Shown here piece after piece: positions 24,466-36,500 of a DNA stretch of 64,000 nucleotides. Position 1 is the stretch's first letter, and each line of letters starts with the position of its first letter. The position numbers and the translations under genes were made by a program. The notes under the pieces are model-generated. The model was not told the DNA's origin and did no database searches. It saw nothing but the letters and a program-made list of their open reading frames with translations. Source of the DNA: Amphiduros pacificus (lineage: Eukaryota; Annelida; Polychaeta; Phyllodocida; Hesionidae); the NCBI GenBank assembly GCA_949316495.1, contig OX439002.1, forward strand, positions 52,603,531 to 52,667,530, in the 5' to 3' direction.

Positions 24466-25512
24466 GTGTAGAAAAGCATTGAACAGTGTAAGTGAGTGTT
24501 GAGTCGTGTAGGTGAGCACTGAGTCGTGTAGGCGAACACTGAGCAGGGTGAATGCTGAATAGTGCAGGTGAGCACTGACCTGAGCAGTGTATGTGAGCAC
24601 TGAGCAGTGTAGGTGAGCACTGAGCAGTGTAGGTGAATGCTGAGTAGTGCAGGGGAGTACTGAATCGTGATCGTGTAGGTGGGAACTGACCTGAGTAGTG
24701 CAGGTGACCACTGAACTGAGCAGTGTAGGTGAACACTGAGCAATGTAGGTGAGCACTGAACTGAGCAATGTAGGTGAGCACTGAACTGAGCAGTGTAGGT
24801 GAGCACTGAGCAGTGTAAGTTAGCACTGAGCAGTGTAAGTGAGCACTGAGCAGTGTAGGTGAGCACTGAGCAGTGTAGGTGAGCACTGAGCAGTGTAGGT
24901 GAGCACTGAGTCATGTAGGCGAACACTAAACTGAGCAGTGTAGGTGAACACTGAGTCGTTTAGGCGAACACAAAACTGAGCAGTGTAGGTGAGCACTGAG
25001 TCGTTTAGGCGAACACAAAACTGAGCAGTGTAGGTGAGCACCGAGTCGTTTAGGCGAACACAAAACTGAGCAGTGTAGGTGAGCACTGAGTCGTTTAGGC
25101 GAACACAAAACTGAGCAGTGTAGGTGAGCACTGAGTCGTTTAGGCGAACACAAAACTGAGCAGTGTAAGTGAGCACTGAGTCGTTTAGACGAACACAAAA
25201 CTGAGCAGTGTAGGTGAGCACTGAGTCGTGTAGGCGAACACTAAACTGAGCAGTGTAGGTGAGCACTGAGTCGTGTTGGTGAGCACTGAGCAGTGTAGGT
25301 TGTTCAGTGCAGTTGAGTGCTGAGTCGTGTAGATGAATGCTAAGTAGTGCAGGTGAGCACTGAACTAAGCAGTGTAGGTGAGCACTGAACTAAGCAGTGT
25401 AGGTGAGTGCTGAGTCTTGTAGGTGAGCACTGACCTGAGTAGTGCAGGTGAATGCTGAGTAGTGCAGGTGAGCACTGAACATTGTAGTTGAGTGCTGCGT
25501 AGTGGTGTAGGT
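24466..25512. repeat. Minisatellite, 20-25-bp units in a 45-bp higher-order repeat
   Basis: The basic unit is GAGCAGTGTAGGTGAGCACT (20 bp). From 24,945 to 25,250 it alternates with a 25-bp variant containing GTCGTTTAGGCGAACAC, giving an exact 45-bp period (24,961 and 25,006). There are about 45 basic units in all. On the plus strand most units carry TAGGTGAGC, donor-like but antisense to the gene. Confidence 0.95.
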
Positions 25513-26045
25513 GGTGAACTCTCAACAGTCCAGAACATTGTGCAAATAAATATATGTTTTGTTAGGTATAATACACTGTAAAGCAAGAGCATTGACAAGG
25601 GGCAGGTCTGTGGCATTTCAGTCCCGTGGGACTAGTGCCGCATGTACAGCATATATGATAAAACAAGCCCTCTGATTCCGTTTGTAAGCCCTCTTTTGTC
25701 CTCAAGAAGCGTTATTGCATGCTACTCACATATAATAATGTCTGGCTTGGACTTCACCATTGGGTGATAAGGGTTTACTTTGTGTCAAGTAACTGTGTGT
25801 TATAGTAATAAAACACTGTAATCATCGTCATCAATCTCGTAATTAATATGTCACTGATATGTTCAGGCTTTGAAAAGTCCGACTCTCTCGGTTTACATGA
25901 GTCTAAGCCAATCTTATTTCGAAACTTTCCATTGAAAAAGAACTGTCACTGATATGCTTTGCACTGAATGAACAAATGAATCATTGCCTCTAAATATATG
26001 ATCTATTTGCTCCAGGGCATGTTTAATGTTGTTTATCAATAAGTG
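25513..26045. other. PKG I intron 1, unique sequence
   Basis: No recognised feature. Confidence 0.6.
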
Positions 26046-26410
26046 AAATGTTAATGCTTCATTTATCCCAGCAATGCCTCACCTATCACAGCAATGCCTC
26101 ACCTATCACAACAATGCTTCATGTAACACAACAGTACTTTATCTGTCCCAGCAATGCTTCATTTGTCCCAACAATGTTTCATTTATCCCAACAAAGTTTC
26201 ATTAATCCCAGCAATGCTTCATTTTTCAAGCAATGCTTCATTTTTCCCAACAATGCTTCATTTTCCCCAGCAATACATCATGTATCCCAGTAATGCTTCA
26301 TTTTCCCCAGCAATACATCATGTATCCCAGCAATACTTCAAGTATCCTGATAATGTTTCAATTACTGCAGCAATGCCTCATTTATCTCAGCAAATTATTC
26401 AATTATCCTG
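26046..26410. repeat. Minisatellite, 20-bp unit, about 18 copies, degenerate
   Basis: The core is CCCAGCAATGCTTCATTTAT with many substitutions. It grades into the neighbouring CCAGCAGTATAC array, so the two may share an origin. Confidence 0.9.
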
Positions 26411-26439
26411 TATTTACACATATTAGTTTTGACAGAATT

Positions 26440-26862
26440 GTCCAAGCAATACACTCTATCTATCCTTGCAATATACCATATCTATCCATATATCCTTGCA
26501 GTATACCGTTTCCTATCTATCCCTGCAATATACCCCATCTATCCCTGCATTGTACTCTATCCTATGTATCCCAGCAGTATACCATACTGATCCCAGCAGT
26601 ATACCATACTGATCCCAGCAGTACACCATACTGATCCCAGCAGTATACCATACTGATCCCAGCAGTATACAATACTGATCCCAGCAGTATACAATACTGA
26701 TCCCAGCAGTATACAATACTGATCCCAGCAGTATACCATACCCTGATCCCAGCAGTATACCATACTGATCCCAGCAGTATACCATACTGATCCCAGCAGT
26801 ACACCATACTGATCCTAGCAGTATACCATAATGCGCCAAGCATATACACTGCACTATCCCCG
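26440..26862. repeat. Minisatellite, 22-bp unit, about 12 clean copies plus degenerate start
   Basis: The core is CCCAGCAGTATACCATACTG at 22-bp spacing from about 26,565. The start of the array (26,440-26,560) has looser units with CCTTGCAATATACC. Confidence 0.94.
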
Positions 26863-28185
26863 GAGATATACTGCAGTGGTCACGATATTTTGACTTTCAC
26901 CCCAGCGATATACAACATCCACTCAGTCCTTCATCATTACCACATACACAGGTGGTGTAACTCTTGCATCGGCATAATTGCCTTCGTTTTCGTAGTGTGG
27001 AGACAGTATTGTCGCCATTATCATATAAAGATTTAAGAAGCGGGTATCCTATAACAGACACGTTATATAGATAGGTCTGGGGACCCAGGATATACTGGAT
27101 AACAGATCAGATCATTTTATTTTGCAATAATCAACATTTCTTTTACATTCCTGCAAATATCTGGACCGATGGTCACGTGACTTGTATAAACACAGCTGAT
27201 TTGATCAGACACAGCTTCCCTATGCAGTCTAAGTCAACCAGACCTTTATAAATTACAGACAGCATCAGAAGTATAAAGAAATGTTTAGTGTTTATTTATC
27301 TTAGGCTTGGTCAATGCATGGTAAAGCCTCAAACTGATATCATCAATGGCTGCTCTTTAGTTTTTATTTTCTTACAGATTAATATTCTGTGCAAGTTGAC
27401 CATTAATACGTCTCATTTTTAAACACACACACGGGAACAATGCTGAACAGTCAAATATTTGATATAGAAATCTTCAGAGATGCACATATATGTATTCTTT
27501 TTTATAATTTCTTTGTCAAATATAATGTTGATAATTTTAAGGGAAATTTACTGACTGTTTAAAAAGACTTAAACTTTAAAGGCTAAGTATAATTCATTTT
27601 TTAAAGAAATGTATATGGGCAACGCTGAATCTGGCTGGGCATGGCCTCATTCGAATCTAAAAATACATTATATAAATCATGTGACCAGAAATATTATAAA
27701 GATAATACAAATTATAAACAAGATGTGTATTTTTTGTGAGTAACACTTCCCACAACTACCAGGCTTAAAATGCAAACAAGAACTGTCAAATATAAGTTGA
27801 ATTTTGATTGAGAAATTTCATAATGTATGGATTTTACAGACGATTTATATATTGCCTGTTCATTTGTGAGTTGTAGTTGATGAATATTGGTGACAAGAAT
27901 ATATATTCACTGTTTAATGAAAATTAAACACAAACTAGTAGCCAGGTCCTTGGAATATCAAGGAAAGTCACTGAAGTACCATCTTCATCAAATGAAAGGC
28001 AATGCAGAATTCTATCCAGGGAGTCTTGCAATGAAGTGGTGCCACCTAGCCCCATTTGAGACAATGGTAGCCAGTGCCACCTGGACTCATACATAATAGT
28101 GATGTGCTGCCCTCTGTTAACAAATGGAATTCTGGAATTGCTTTATTAATATTTTGACAGGTTGTGTAATACAAACATATTAAAT
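26863..28185. other. PKG I intron 1, unique AT-rich sequence
   Basis: No recognised feature; a CACGTG E-box occurs near 27,176. Confidence 0.55.
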
Positions 28186-29496
28186 AATTCGAGGGTAATG
28201 AGGGTATTGTGCAGGGTGGGTGTGATATGGAGCAGGGTGGGGGTGATGTGGTGCAGGGTGGGGGTGATGTGGTGCAGGGTGGGGGTGATGTGGTGCAGGG
28301 TGGGGGTGATATGGAGCAGGGTGGGTGTGATATGGAGCGGGGTGGGGGTGATGTGGTGCAGGGTGGGGGTGATGTGGTGCAGGGTGGGGGTGATGTGGTG
28401 CAGGGTGGGTGTGATATGGAGCAGGGTGGGTGTGATATGGAGCAGGGTGGGGGTGATGTGGTGCAGGGTGGGGGTGATGTGGTGCAGGGTGGGGGTGATG
28501 TGGTGCAGGGTGGTGGTGATGTGGTGCAGGGTGGGTGTGATATGGAGCAGGGTGGGGGTGATGTGGTGCAGGATGGGGGTGATGTGGTGCAGGGTGGGGG
28601 TGATGTGGTGCAGGTCGGGGGTGATATGGAGCAGGGTGGGGGTGATGTGGTGCAGGGTGGGGGTGATGTGGTGCAGGGTGGGGGTGATGTGGTGCAGGTC
28701 GGGGGTGATGTGGTGCAGGGTGGGGGTGATGTGGTGCAGGGTGGGGGTGATGTGGTTCAGGGTGGGGGTGATGTGGTTCAGGGTGGGGTGATGTGGTGCA
28801 GGGTGGGGGTGATGTGGTGCAGGGTGGGGGTGATGTGGTTCAGGGTGGGGGTGATGTAGGGCAGGGTGGGGGTGATGTGGTGCAGGGTGGGGGTGATGTA
28901 GGGCAGGGTGGGTGTGATGTGGTTCAGGGTGGGGGTGATGTGGTGCAGGGTAGGGGTGATGTGGTGCAGGGTGGGGGTGATGTGGGACAGGGTGGGGGTG
29001 ATGTGGTGCAGGTCGGGGGTGATGTGGTGCAGGGTGGGGGTGATGTGGTGCAGGTCGGGGGTGATGTGGTGCAGGGTGGGGGTGATGTGGTGCAGGATGG
29101 TGGTGATGTGGTGCAGGGTGGGGGTGATGTGGTGCAGGGTGGGGGTGATGTGGTGCAGGTCGGGGGTGATGTGGTGCAGGGTGGGGTGATGTGGTGCAGG
29201 GTGGGGGTGATGTGGTGCAGGTCGGGGGTGATGTGGTTCAGGGTGGGGTGATGTGGTTCAGGGTGGGGGTGATGTGGTTCAGGGTGGGGGTGATGTGGTT
29301 CAGGGTGGGGGTGATGTGGTGCAGGGTGGGGTGATGTGGTGCAGGGTGGGGGTGATGTGGTTCAGGGTGGGGGTGATGTGGTGCAGGGTGGGGGTGATGT
29401 GGTTCAGGGTGGGGGTGGTGTGGTTCAGGGTGGGGGTGATGTGGTTCAGGGTAGGGGTGATGTGGTTCAGGGTGGGGGTGATGTGGGGCAGCACGA
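28186..29496. repeat. G-rich minisatellite, 21-bp unit, about 62 copies
   Basis: The core is GGGTGATGTGGTGCAGGGTG with strong strand asymmetry: G-rich on the plus strand and almost no C. Units include ATATGGAGC, GTGGTTC and AGGTCGG variants in blocks. The 21-bp unit keeps frames open for hundreds of bases. Runs of three to five G every few bases make G-quadruplex formation plausible. Confidence 0.97.
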
Positions 29497-29735
29497 GGAG
29501 GGTAAGTTGAAAAAAGAAACCAAAAACAAAGGAAAATTTTGGAAAGAGTCTGACATTTCGGGTGTGGCCTGCATGTCTGCCTTCAGGTATGTTTGTGGAA
29601 ACACCTTGTGGTATGCATCAGCAGTCAGCTACTTGTTCCAGCTTGAGGCTGCAGAACAGGCGATAATCATTAGCAGAACAGGCGTTAATCATCAGTGGTG
29701 TGTCAAGGGTCCAGTGTGAGGTACAATGTATCAAG

Positions 29736-30172
29736 TGATTCAGGCAGAGTCCTGTGTGGGTTTGACGTATCCATGCAGGGTCCTATGTGGGGTATGATGT
29801 ATCCATGCAGGGTCCTGTGTGGGGTATGATGTATCCATGCAGGGTCCTGTGTGGGGTTTGACGTATCCATGCAGGGTCCTGTGTGGGTTTGACGTATCCA
29901 TGCAGGGTCCTATGTGGGGTATGATGTATCCATGCAGGGTCCTGTGTGGGTTTGACGTATCCATGCAGGGTCCTGTGTGGGACATGCTATATCCATGCAG
30001 GGTCCTGTGTGGGGTATGATGTATCCATGCAGGGTCCTGTGTGGGGTATGACGTATCCATGCAGGGTCCTGTGTGGGGTATGATGTATCCATGCAGGGTC
30101 CTGTGTGGGGTATGATGTATCCATGCAGGGTCCTGTGTGGGGTATGATGTATCCATGCAGGGTCCTATGTTG
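29736..30172. repeat. Minisatellite, 31-32-bp unit, about 14 copies
   Basis: The core is TCCATGCAGGGTCCTGTGTG plus GGGTATGATGTA. It starts only about 240 bp after the G-rich array. Confidence 0.95.
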
Positions 30173-30999
30173 TTTGTGTGGGATAAAGTAAAACGTTAGT
30201 GGGTACACACTTTAACATTTTGTTAGTAACATTGTATATCTCCAGGTATACAACATACCACCTTACACTGCTGAAGGTCACCCCCCGCGATACGACATCA
30301 AAGTGCCGTGGGAAAGGGATACACTCCCCCAGATAAGAAGTTCACGTGGCTCACTCCACGTTCACACCAGGTGGCACTAGTTAAACTGACAAACAAGGAT
30401 AACGATAACATCTGCCTTTCAAGTGATCAAATCATTTCAAATAAGTCACACTTGATGCATAAATAATTGTTTTGAGCATTTTTGGTAAACTAATTTCTAT
30501 TACCCTTGTTGTTGGCGATATATATATTTGTAGTGAATATCAGATTAGTTTAACTCGTTTCTGTGTTCACTATTCAGTATAGAATTGTTGCAAGCGGTTA
30601 TAATCTATATATTCAATACTTGTATATTTAATGCTCAAAATGGACCCACTACCAGCTCACATTGATTAAGACATCTTTTACCTGCTTCAGGTTGGTTATT
30701 TCATTATTTTATAAAAGAGAACTTGTGAGCCGTGAAGTGTACCAAGATACCCCCATAAACTTTATGAATGAAAGATGTAATGCGCACATGAGAAAAACAC
30801 CGGTGAGAATAAATCTTTGTCTTGTGTGACAGATTCATGTTACTCTGACACACGTTTTAACTCTGAGATTTATTACATCACATTGTACTTCGAGAACACA
30901 GTAGGTTGTTTTCTAGGTTAACATTGTATAATATATCTAATCTGTGCTACTGCGCTAAACGTTCAAATGCAAATAAGCAAAACCAGAAGTGATATCAAT

Positions 31000-31345
31000 A
31001 TGTGCCATCCAAAATACAATTAGGGATTACCAAAACACGCACTATATAAATATTTTAAAACAAAACAATAGCAAAAAGAAGAATAAACATACACCATCAA
31101 CTGCTTCTAGTTTCACACCTCAGAGTAATACACCAACTTGCGATTTCACCCACCATCAAAACATGAAGATTTGCCACCATATTGCTTCTGATATCAAAAC
31201 CTCACAGTAAATACACTAACTCGGGATTACCAACTCATTCATTATATAAAAATCTCTTGTGTTAAACCAAGGAAATCACCAAATGATACACCATATAACT
31301 TGTTTTAATGTCAAAGCAACTGGGGGTTACCAACTCATGCAAAAT
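31000..31345. repeat. Degenerate tandem repeat, about 100-bp unit, 3-4 copies
   Basis: GGGATTACCAA at 31,023 and 31,223 and GGGGTTACCAA at 31,323 are each followed by similar AT-rich sequence (TATATAAA). The middle copy is eroded. Confidence 0.4.
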
Positions 31346-31413
31346 ATGCCAACCAAGTGTTATATCATGTATATGGAATACATGGTGTGCTGTTACACAT
31401 GATGACAGGGGAA

Positions 31414-31444
31414 ACTTCCGGTAGAATCCGGGGCGACTTCCGGT
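31414..31444 (-). promoter_or_regulatory. Two ETS motifs 22 bp apart
   Basis: ACTTCCGGT on the plus strand (ACCGGAAGT on the minus) occurs at 31,414-31,422 and 31,436-31,444, about two helical turns apart, inside a small CpG-containing island in AT-rich intron. A regulatory role is inferred. Confidence 0.35.
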
Positions 31445-34327
31445 AAAACCTGAGCCAAATGATCAGCTCATTATCTCAGCATGATTGCGCCACAGTTGAC
31501 ACTCAATATTCACATCATGTGCTTTATGTCATTTCGTTTTCTTCTTTCTCAGTATGAGTATGGACTCAATACCACTTTCCATACTTGTAGCTTCTTTTTC
31601 ATAAAATATTCGTGATAAATCGAAAACCAAGATAGCTATTTTCGTTACGTAAAATATCTAGACTGTGGAGTATTCGTAGGAATTCATGAAGGTCGGCTTG
31701 GGGTGTTAAGAAGGAGTTGAGATATCTTAAATAAATCTCACTGCTCGCTCTGCATACAATTCAGGATAGGCACGAACTGGTGAACACGATATGGAAAGTG
31801 AGATTTTATCCCAAATGAGCTTTTATTTTTTAAGCTGAAGAATGTTAAACTTAAGTTCACTTAAAGGGTAACCTAACTATCCTGATTAACAAAACATTAA
31901 TTCTTCTATGACCGAAAAAGATCACCTTCGAACCAGGAACAAGAACTTAACTGGCAAAATCATTAAATCCTGGACATCTTGAAGGATAGGCGGATTGTTA
32001 TTTCTACATAAGAGACTATTGTGGTCAACACAAGGTTAGGCAGCCGCTGCCTGGAGTGTGTGTGGAGTGTGTGTGGTGAGCAAGCGGAGTAGTGTATGAT
32101 GGGTAATAAGGTGTTATGTACACATGTTGTGTCAACTTTGCCAATTTGGTGTGATCAGAACAAACCCAGGTCCGGCCATGTACATCCATTTTATGCTCAC
32201 AATGCCTCACTGCACATACATGTATACACCAACAGTTTCATGACACACACAAAAAAGTAATCTATTCCTATTGCACGATGGACCGATCATTTCTTTAAAA
32301 TTGCTGTGCTTCAATAACCTGCTAAGCAAAGCAATATTTACCACATGACATCAGATCATTTTGTGACGAATTTAGCCACACCTCATTTTGATTAAAATGT
32401 CTAACTCAATGGTTCAAGGCGCAAATATACTGAGATGGTTAGTCACTTATTTGAGGCACGTGTGTAATATTCTGATGTGATCTTCAGTAGGAGATCATGA
32501 TGACATCTGCGGCTACACTATTTTGGGGGCAGTGTATCCAAATATGATACATATGTCCCAGAATTCATTAATCCTGGGTCATAGTTACCTAACCTTCTCT
32601 TTCTGAATTGGAGCCCTGTAACTGAGGTTGAAATTGGCGCAGGTTTATGGAATTCATACCCTCCAATCTGATGCGTAATTGAAGTTTTAGCAATGTGATT
32701 CTACTTTGCTATACAATGCATTTGTAAACCTTATATAATATTCTATTTAATTCCTAACTTCTGAATTTATTTGAAGAGTTCTCATATGATTCTAAGTTGT
32801 CAAGCTTTAGGAGGATACTTTAATTAAATTCAAATGTACCAACATCTAGCCATTTAGGATTGTAGTTTCTTCTTCAATGTCCATTAAACTGGGATAATGA
32901 TCTGTGTTTTATAGGTGACCCCACTAAACTAAATGATAACTATTGAGTCTTTATTTGAATGATCTGAATGATTATGCCATAAATAATCTAGGAATGTGAG
33001 GCTCGGTACATAACACTGTGTGATATGCTGCTATGGGGGTGTGTGATATCAGTTGTTATCACACTGATAGTGGTAGCTCTCCCGACATTCCTGCTCATCC
33101 CAGTATCACTGGTCTTATGTAATATAGCGCAAACGGAACGGTAATAATTGCCATGAAAGGTACCAAATATTGTCTTAATCATTGTCCCGTGTTTTAATAA
33201 TGTGATAAATAAAACATTCATGATTTAAATGATCTTACTCGATGTCAGATAAACATATTGGTCTTGTGTATCAAAGCGATATATGTTTTTAATGGCGTTT
33301 TCTCTACAAGTATAAAGCTGAAGCAGGTATCAGACCAATGATCAATTAACCCTGACCTTTTGACCTGATCGATGATCCTGACCTCATTGACCCTGACCCA
33401 TTAATCCTAATTTATATTTAACTGATCGATTAACCAATTTGAAAACATAATTAGCCAATATTCAGTCGCACAACGTTAAATTATGGTGTATTTCTTTCTG
33501 AAGTAAATCTATGTTCAAGTTCAAATCTATGTCTCAGCAAAGTATTATTTGTAGCGATATATTTTGTATTTTCTCATTCTTCTGAAAATATTCTCTCATG
33601 GGTCCATGATAGCCTACCATGGTTTATAAGCCTTCAATAAAGCCTAAGCCAAATATTGCTACTATTACGAAAACCAGAAGTGGTGGTTTTACGCGATACA
33701 AAATGACAACAAAACAAAGTACTTCGTCTATTTTGTGAACGATTACAAAAGGTGTTAAATAGCAATAACGTTTTGGTTGGCAAAGTGGCCAAACAAAACA
33801 AAGTTAAATTCATCTGTGTTAATCTTCAGTCAAATTTGGTGAATGGGAGACCGTCTGTTGAACCACAAGATTGACCTTAACCTCTGACATAATATATTCA
33901 CCTTGACCTCATTAACCCTGACTTCATTCCACCTAATCCATTTACCTTCACCTCATTGACTCTGATTCATTAACCCTAACGTCTTTTGAATGTGATGTAT
34001 GCTTTGATTTGTCCATTATGGACTATTGAGTGTTCTTCAATCAAGCATCCCTTCTGAAATTCAAAGCCATTGGCAACAATAACTCCAATACTGTAGAAGT
34101 GACGTATGAAGTGTGCATGTCACGTGACATAATACCCAAGCTGCCTCACGTTATCAACATACCGGCCTGTGCTGTAGACACTGCAGTCCCAAAAGCGAGG
34201 CTCGGTGGTATTTGTGACAGATACCAGATAGGGAATGCAGTGGGTATTGTTAATCCCAAGTGACAAACTATCGCCCCACTTGTGAGATAAACACCAGCGT
34301 CCAGCATGAACTATGGACACATTGTGT

Positions 34328-34755
34328 AATTTCACCTCTGGACACTCTGCTGAGTACAGAGTATAATTTCACTCTGGACACTCTGCTGGGTACAGAGTAT
34401 AATTTCACTCTGGACACTCTGCTGAGTACAGAGTATAATTTCACTCTAGACACTCCTGGGTACAGAGTATGATTTCACTCTGGACACTCTGCTGAGTATA
34501 GAGTATAATTTCACTCTGGACACTCTGCTGGGTACAGAGTATGATTTCACTCTGGACACTCCTGGGTACAGAGTATGATTTCACTCTGGACACTCTGCTG
34601 AGTATAGAGTATAATTTCACTCTGGACACTCTGCTGGGTACAGAGTATAATTTCACTCTGGACACTCTGTTGGGTACAGAGTATAATTTCACTCTGGAAA
34701 CTCTGCTGGCTACAGATTATAATTTCACTCTGGACACTCTACTGGTTACAGAGGT
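34328..34755. repeat. Minisatellite, 36-bp unit (some 33), about 12 copies
   Basis: The core is TTTCACTCTGGACACTCTGC plus TGGGTACAGAGTATAA. Units lacking CTG are 33 bp, which preserves the reading frame by chance. Confidence 0.95.
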
Positions 34756-35479
34756 ATTGTTATCATACCGTAGGTGTATGTAACGTGTTGTGCATCCCAG
34801 ACCAAGGTTTCCCACCAAATCTGAGCCTACCCTCTCAGAAGTGGCGCCGTAACATTGCCGCATCAGCTTATTAACAGTGCACTGTATTCCATAACCTCCT
34901 ATAGTGATCATAACACCCAGGTAGCCTCGGGTCAAAGTATGGAATAGGCCATTCTTCAGCCAGATGCAATGTGCTAATGCCTCCCGAAAATGTACGCTAT
35001 ATATACATACACCATTAAGATGTGAAAACATTTTTGTTAAATTCTAATGCTTTAATCAAATAGCAAAATATCCAATATAAATCTAATTTACCATGAAAAC
35101 CATTATACCATTATATATAATATTGTATTCGTTGTTTTAATGAATATGTTACATGTGAAGGAGGTATTTACTTGACTTTTCTTTGGGCTGACTATCAAAT
35201 ATCACATTTGATTGGAACAGCGGGACTAACATTGCTGGTAAATATATTAATCTATTAATCTTAGAGCATCAGGTGAGCTTACCATAATAAATGTATTAGT
35301 TACTTGTCAAAAAAACTTCCTTTTATTATCACCAATATATAAACTGGAAACATTGATACATGTTGGGAATTTTTAATTATCTTGCATTTTCAGGCCCAAC
35401 AATATTTCACATTATGTTCTATTTGGTATCCTAATTAACTTTGGATTATTGATTACATGACCCTCGTTGTCGTCTATGG
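34756..35479. other. PKG I intron 1, unique sequence
   Basis: No recognised feature. Confidence 0.6.
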
Positions 35480-35920
35480 AAGAGTCTAGCATGATAGCTG
35501 TACCGTCCATGGTGGCACCTAGCATGATAGTTGTACCGTCCATGGTGGCACCCAGCATGATAGTTGTACCGTCCGTGGTGGCACCCAACATGATAGCTGT
35601 ACCGTCCTTGGTGCACCCAGCATGATAGCTGTACCGTCCTTGGTGGCACCCAACATGATAGCTGTACCGTCCTTGGTGCACCCAGCATGATAGATGTACC
35701 GTCCATGGTGGCACCCAACATGATAGCTGTACCGTCCTTGGTGCACCCAGCATGATAGATGTACCGTCCATGGTGGCACCCAGCATGATAGCTGTACCGT
35801 CCATGTGGCACCCAGCATGATAGCTGTACCGTCCATGGTGGCACCTAGCATGATAGCTGTACCGTCCATGGTGGCACCCAGCATGATAGCTGTACCGTCC
35901 ATGGTGGCACCTAGCATGTA
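35480..35920. repeat. Minisatellite, 33-bp unit, about 13 copies
   Basis: The core is GATAGCTGTACCGTCCATGG plus TGGCACCCAGCAT; a subset reads CCTTGGTGCACC and is 31 bp long. Confidence 0.95.
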
Positions 35921-36129
35921 TAGATGGATCTAGCTCTATACATTGTTGGAAGTCTATTCTCGAAGTTTATCATCGAGTTAATGTAAACTTATGTTGGTTG
36001 AACTCAGGAATTCCAATATTTCTCCCATGTAAAAAGGGGTATTCCATATGATCAGGAAAATAAAATTAACATTAATGCTATCTGGTGTTACACAACAGCA
36101 TTTCCTCAAGGAGAAACCTCAAAAGAGGT

Positions 36130-36500
36130 TTGACATCAGAATAGATTTGATAGATTGGTGTAGATATAGTTTAGTACAGATTAGATTAGAATATATTTGA
36201 ATAGATTAAATATAGATAAGAAAAGATAGAGGAAATTATAAAAGATTTGAAAAGAATAGATTAGAACAGACGAATAAAATATATTACAATAAAATTAATT
36301 AGATTAAAATAAACTAGATTAAAATAGATTAGATTTTATTAGAATATATTACAACAGATTAAAATAGAAAAGTTTAGAATAGATTGGATTAGATTACAAC
36401 AGATATGAATAAAATAGAATATATTAGAATAGAAAATATTAGAATAAAATATATAAGAACATATAATATAATAAAACAAACAAGAGTAAAATAGACAAGT
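36130..36500. repeat. AT-rich low-complexity repeat (AGATTAGAATAGATT-like)
   Basis: Irregular repetition of ATAGATT, AGAATA and AAAATAGA without a fixed period. The left flank (35,921-36,129) is unique. Confidence 0.85.

Larger units (their letters stand above)
30173..34327. other. PKG I intron 1, mostly unique AT-rich DNA
   Basis: No coding feature recognised. It contains a degenerate repeat of about 100 bp (31,000-31,345), a pair of ETS motifs (31,414-31,444), and loosely repeated GACCTCATTAACCCTGAC-type sequence at 33,340-33,420 and 33,880-33,985. Confidence 0.55.

Noticed and set aside
24349-25616. Several overlapping minus-strand frames of 83-163 codons
   Set aside because: Translations of the 20/25/45-bp array; three frames are open together.
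28162-29719. Series of 85-216-codon open frames on the plus strand
   Set aside because: An artefact of the 21-bp G-rich array, with two or more frames open over the same bases.
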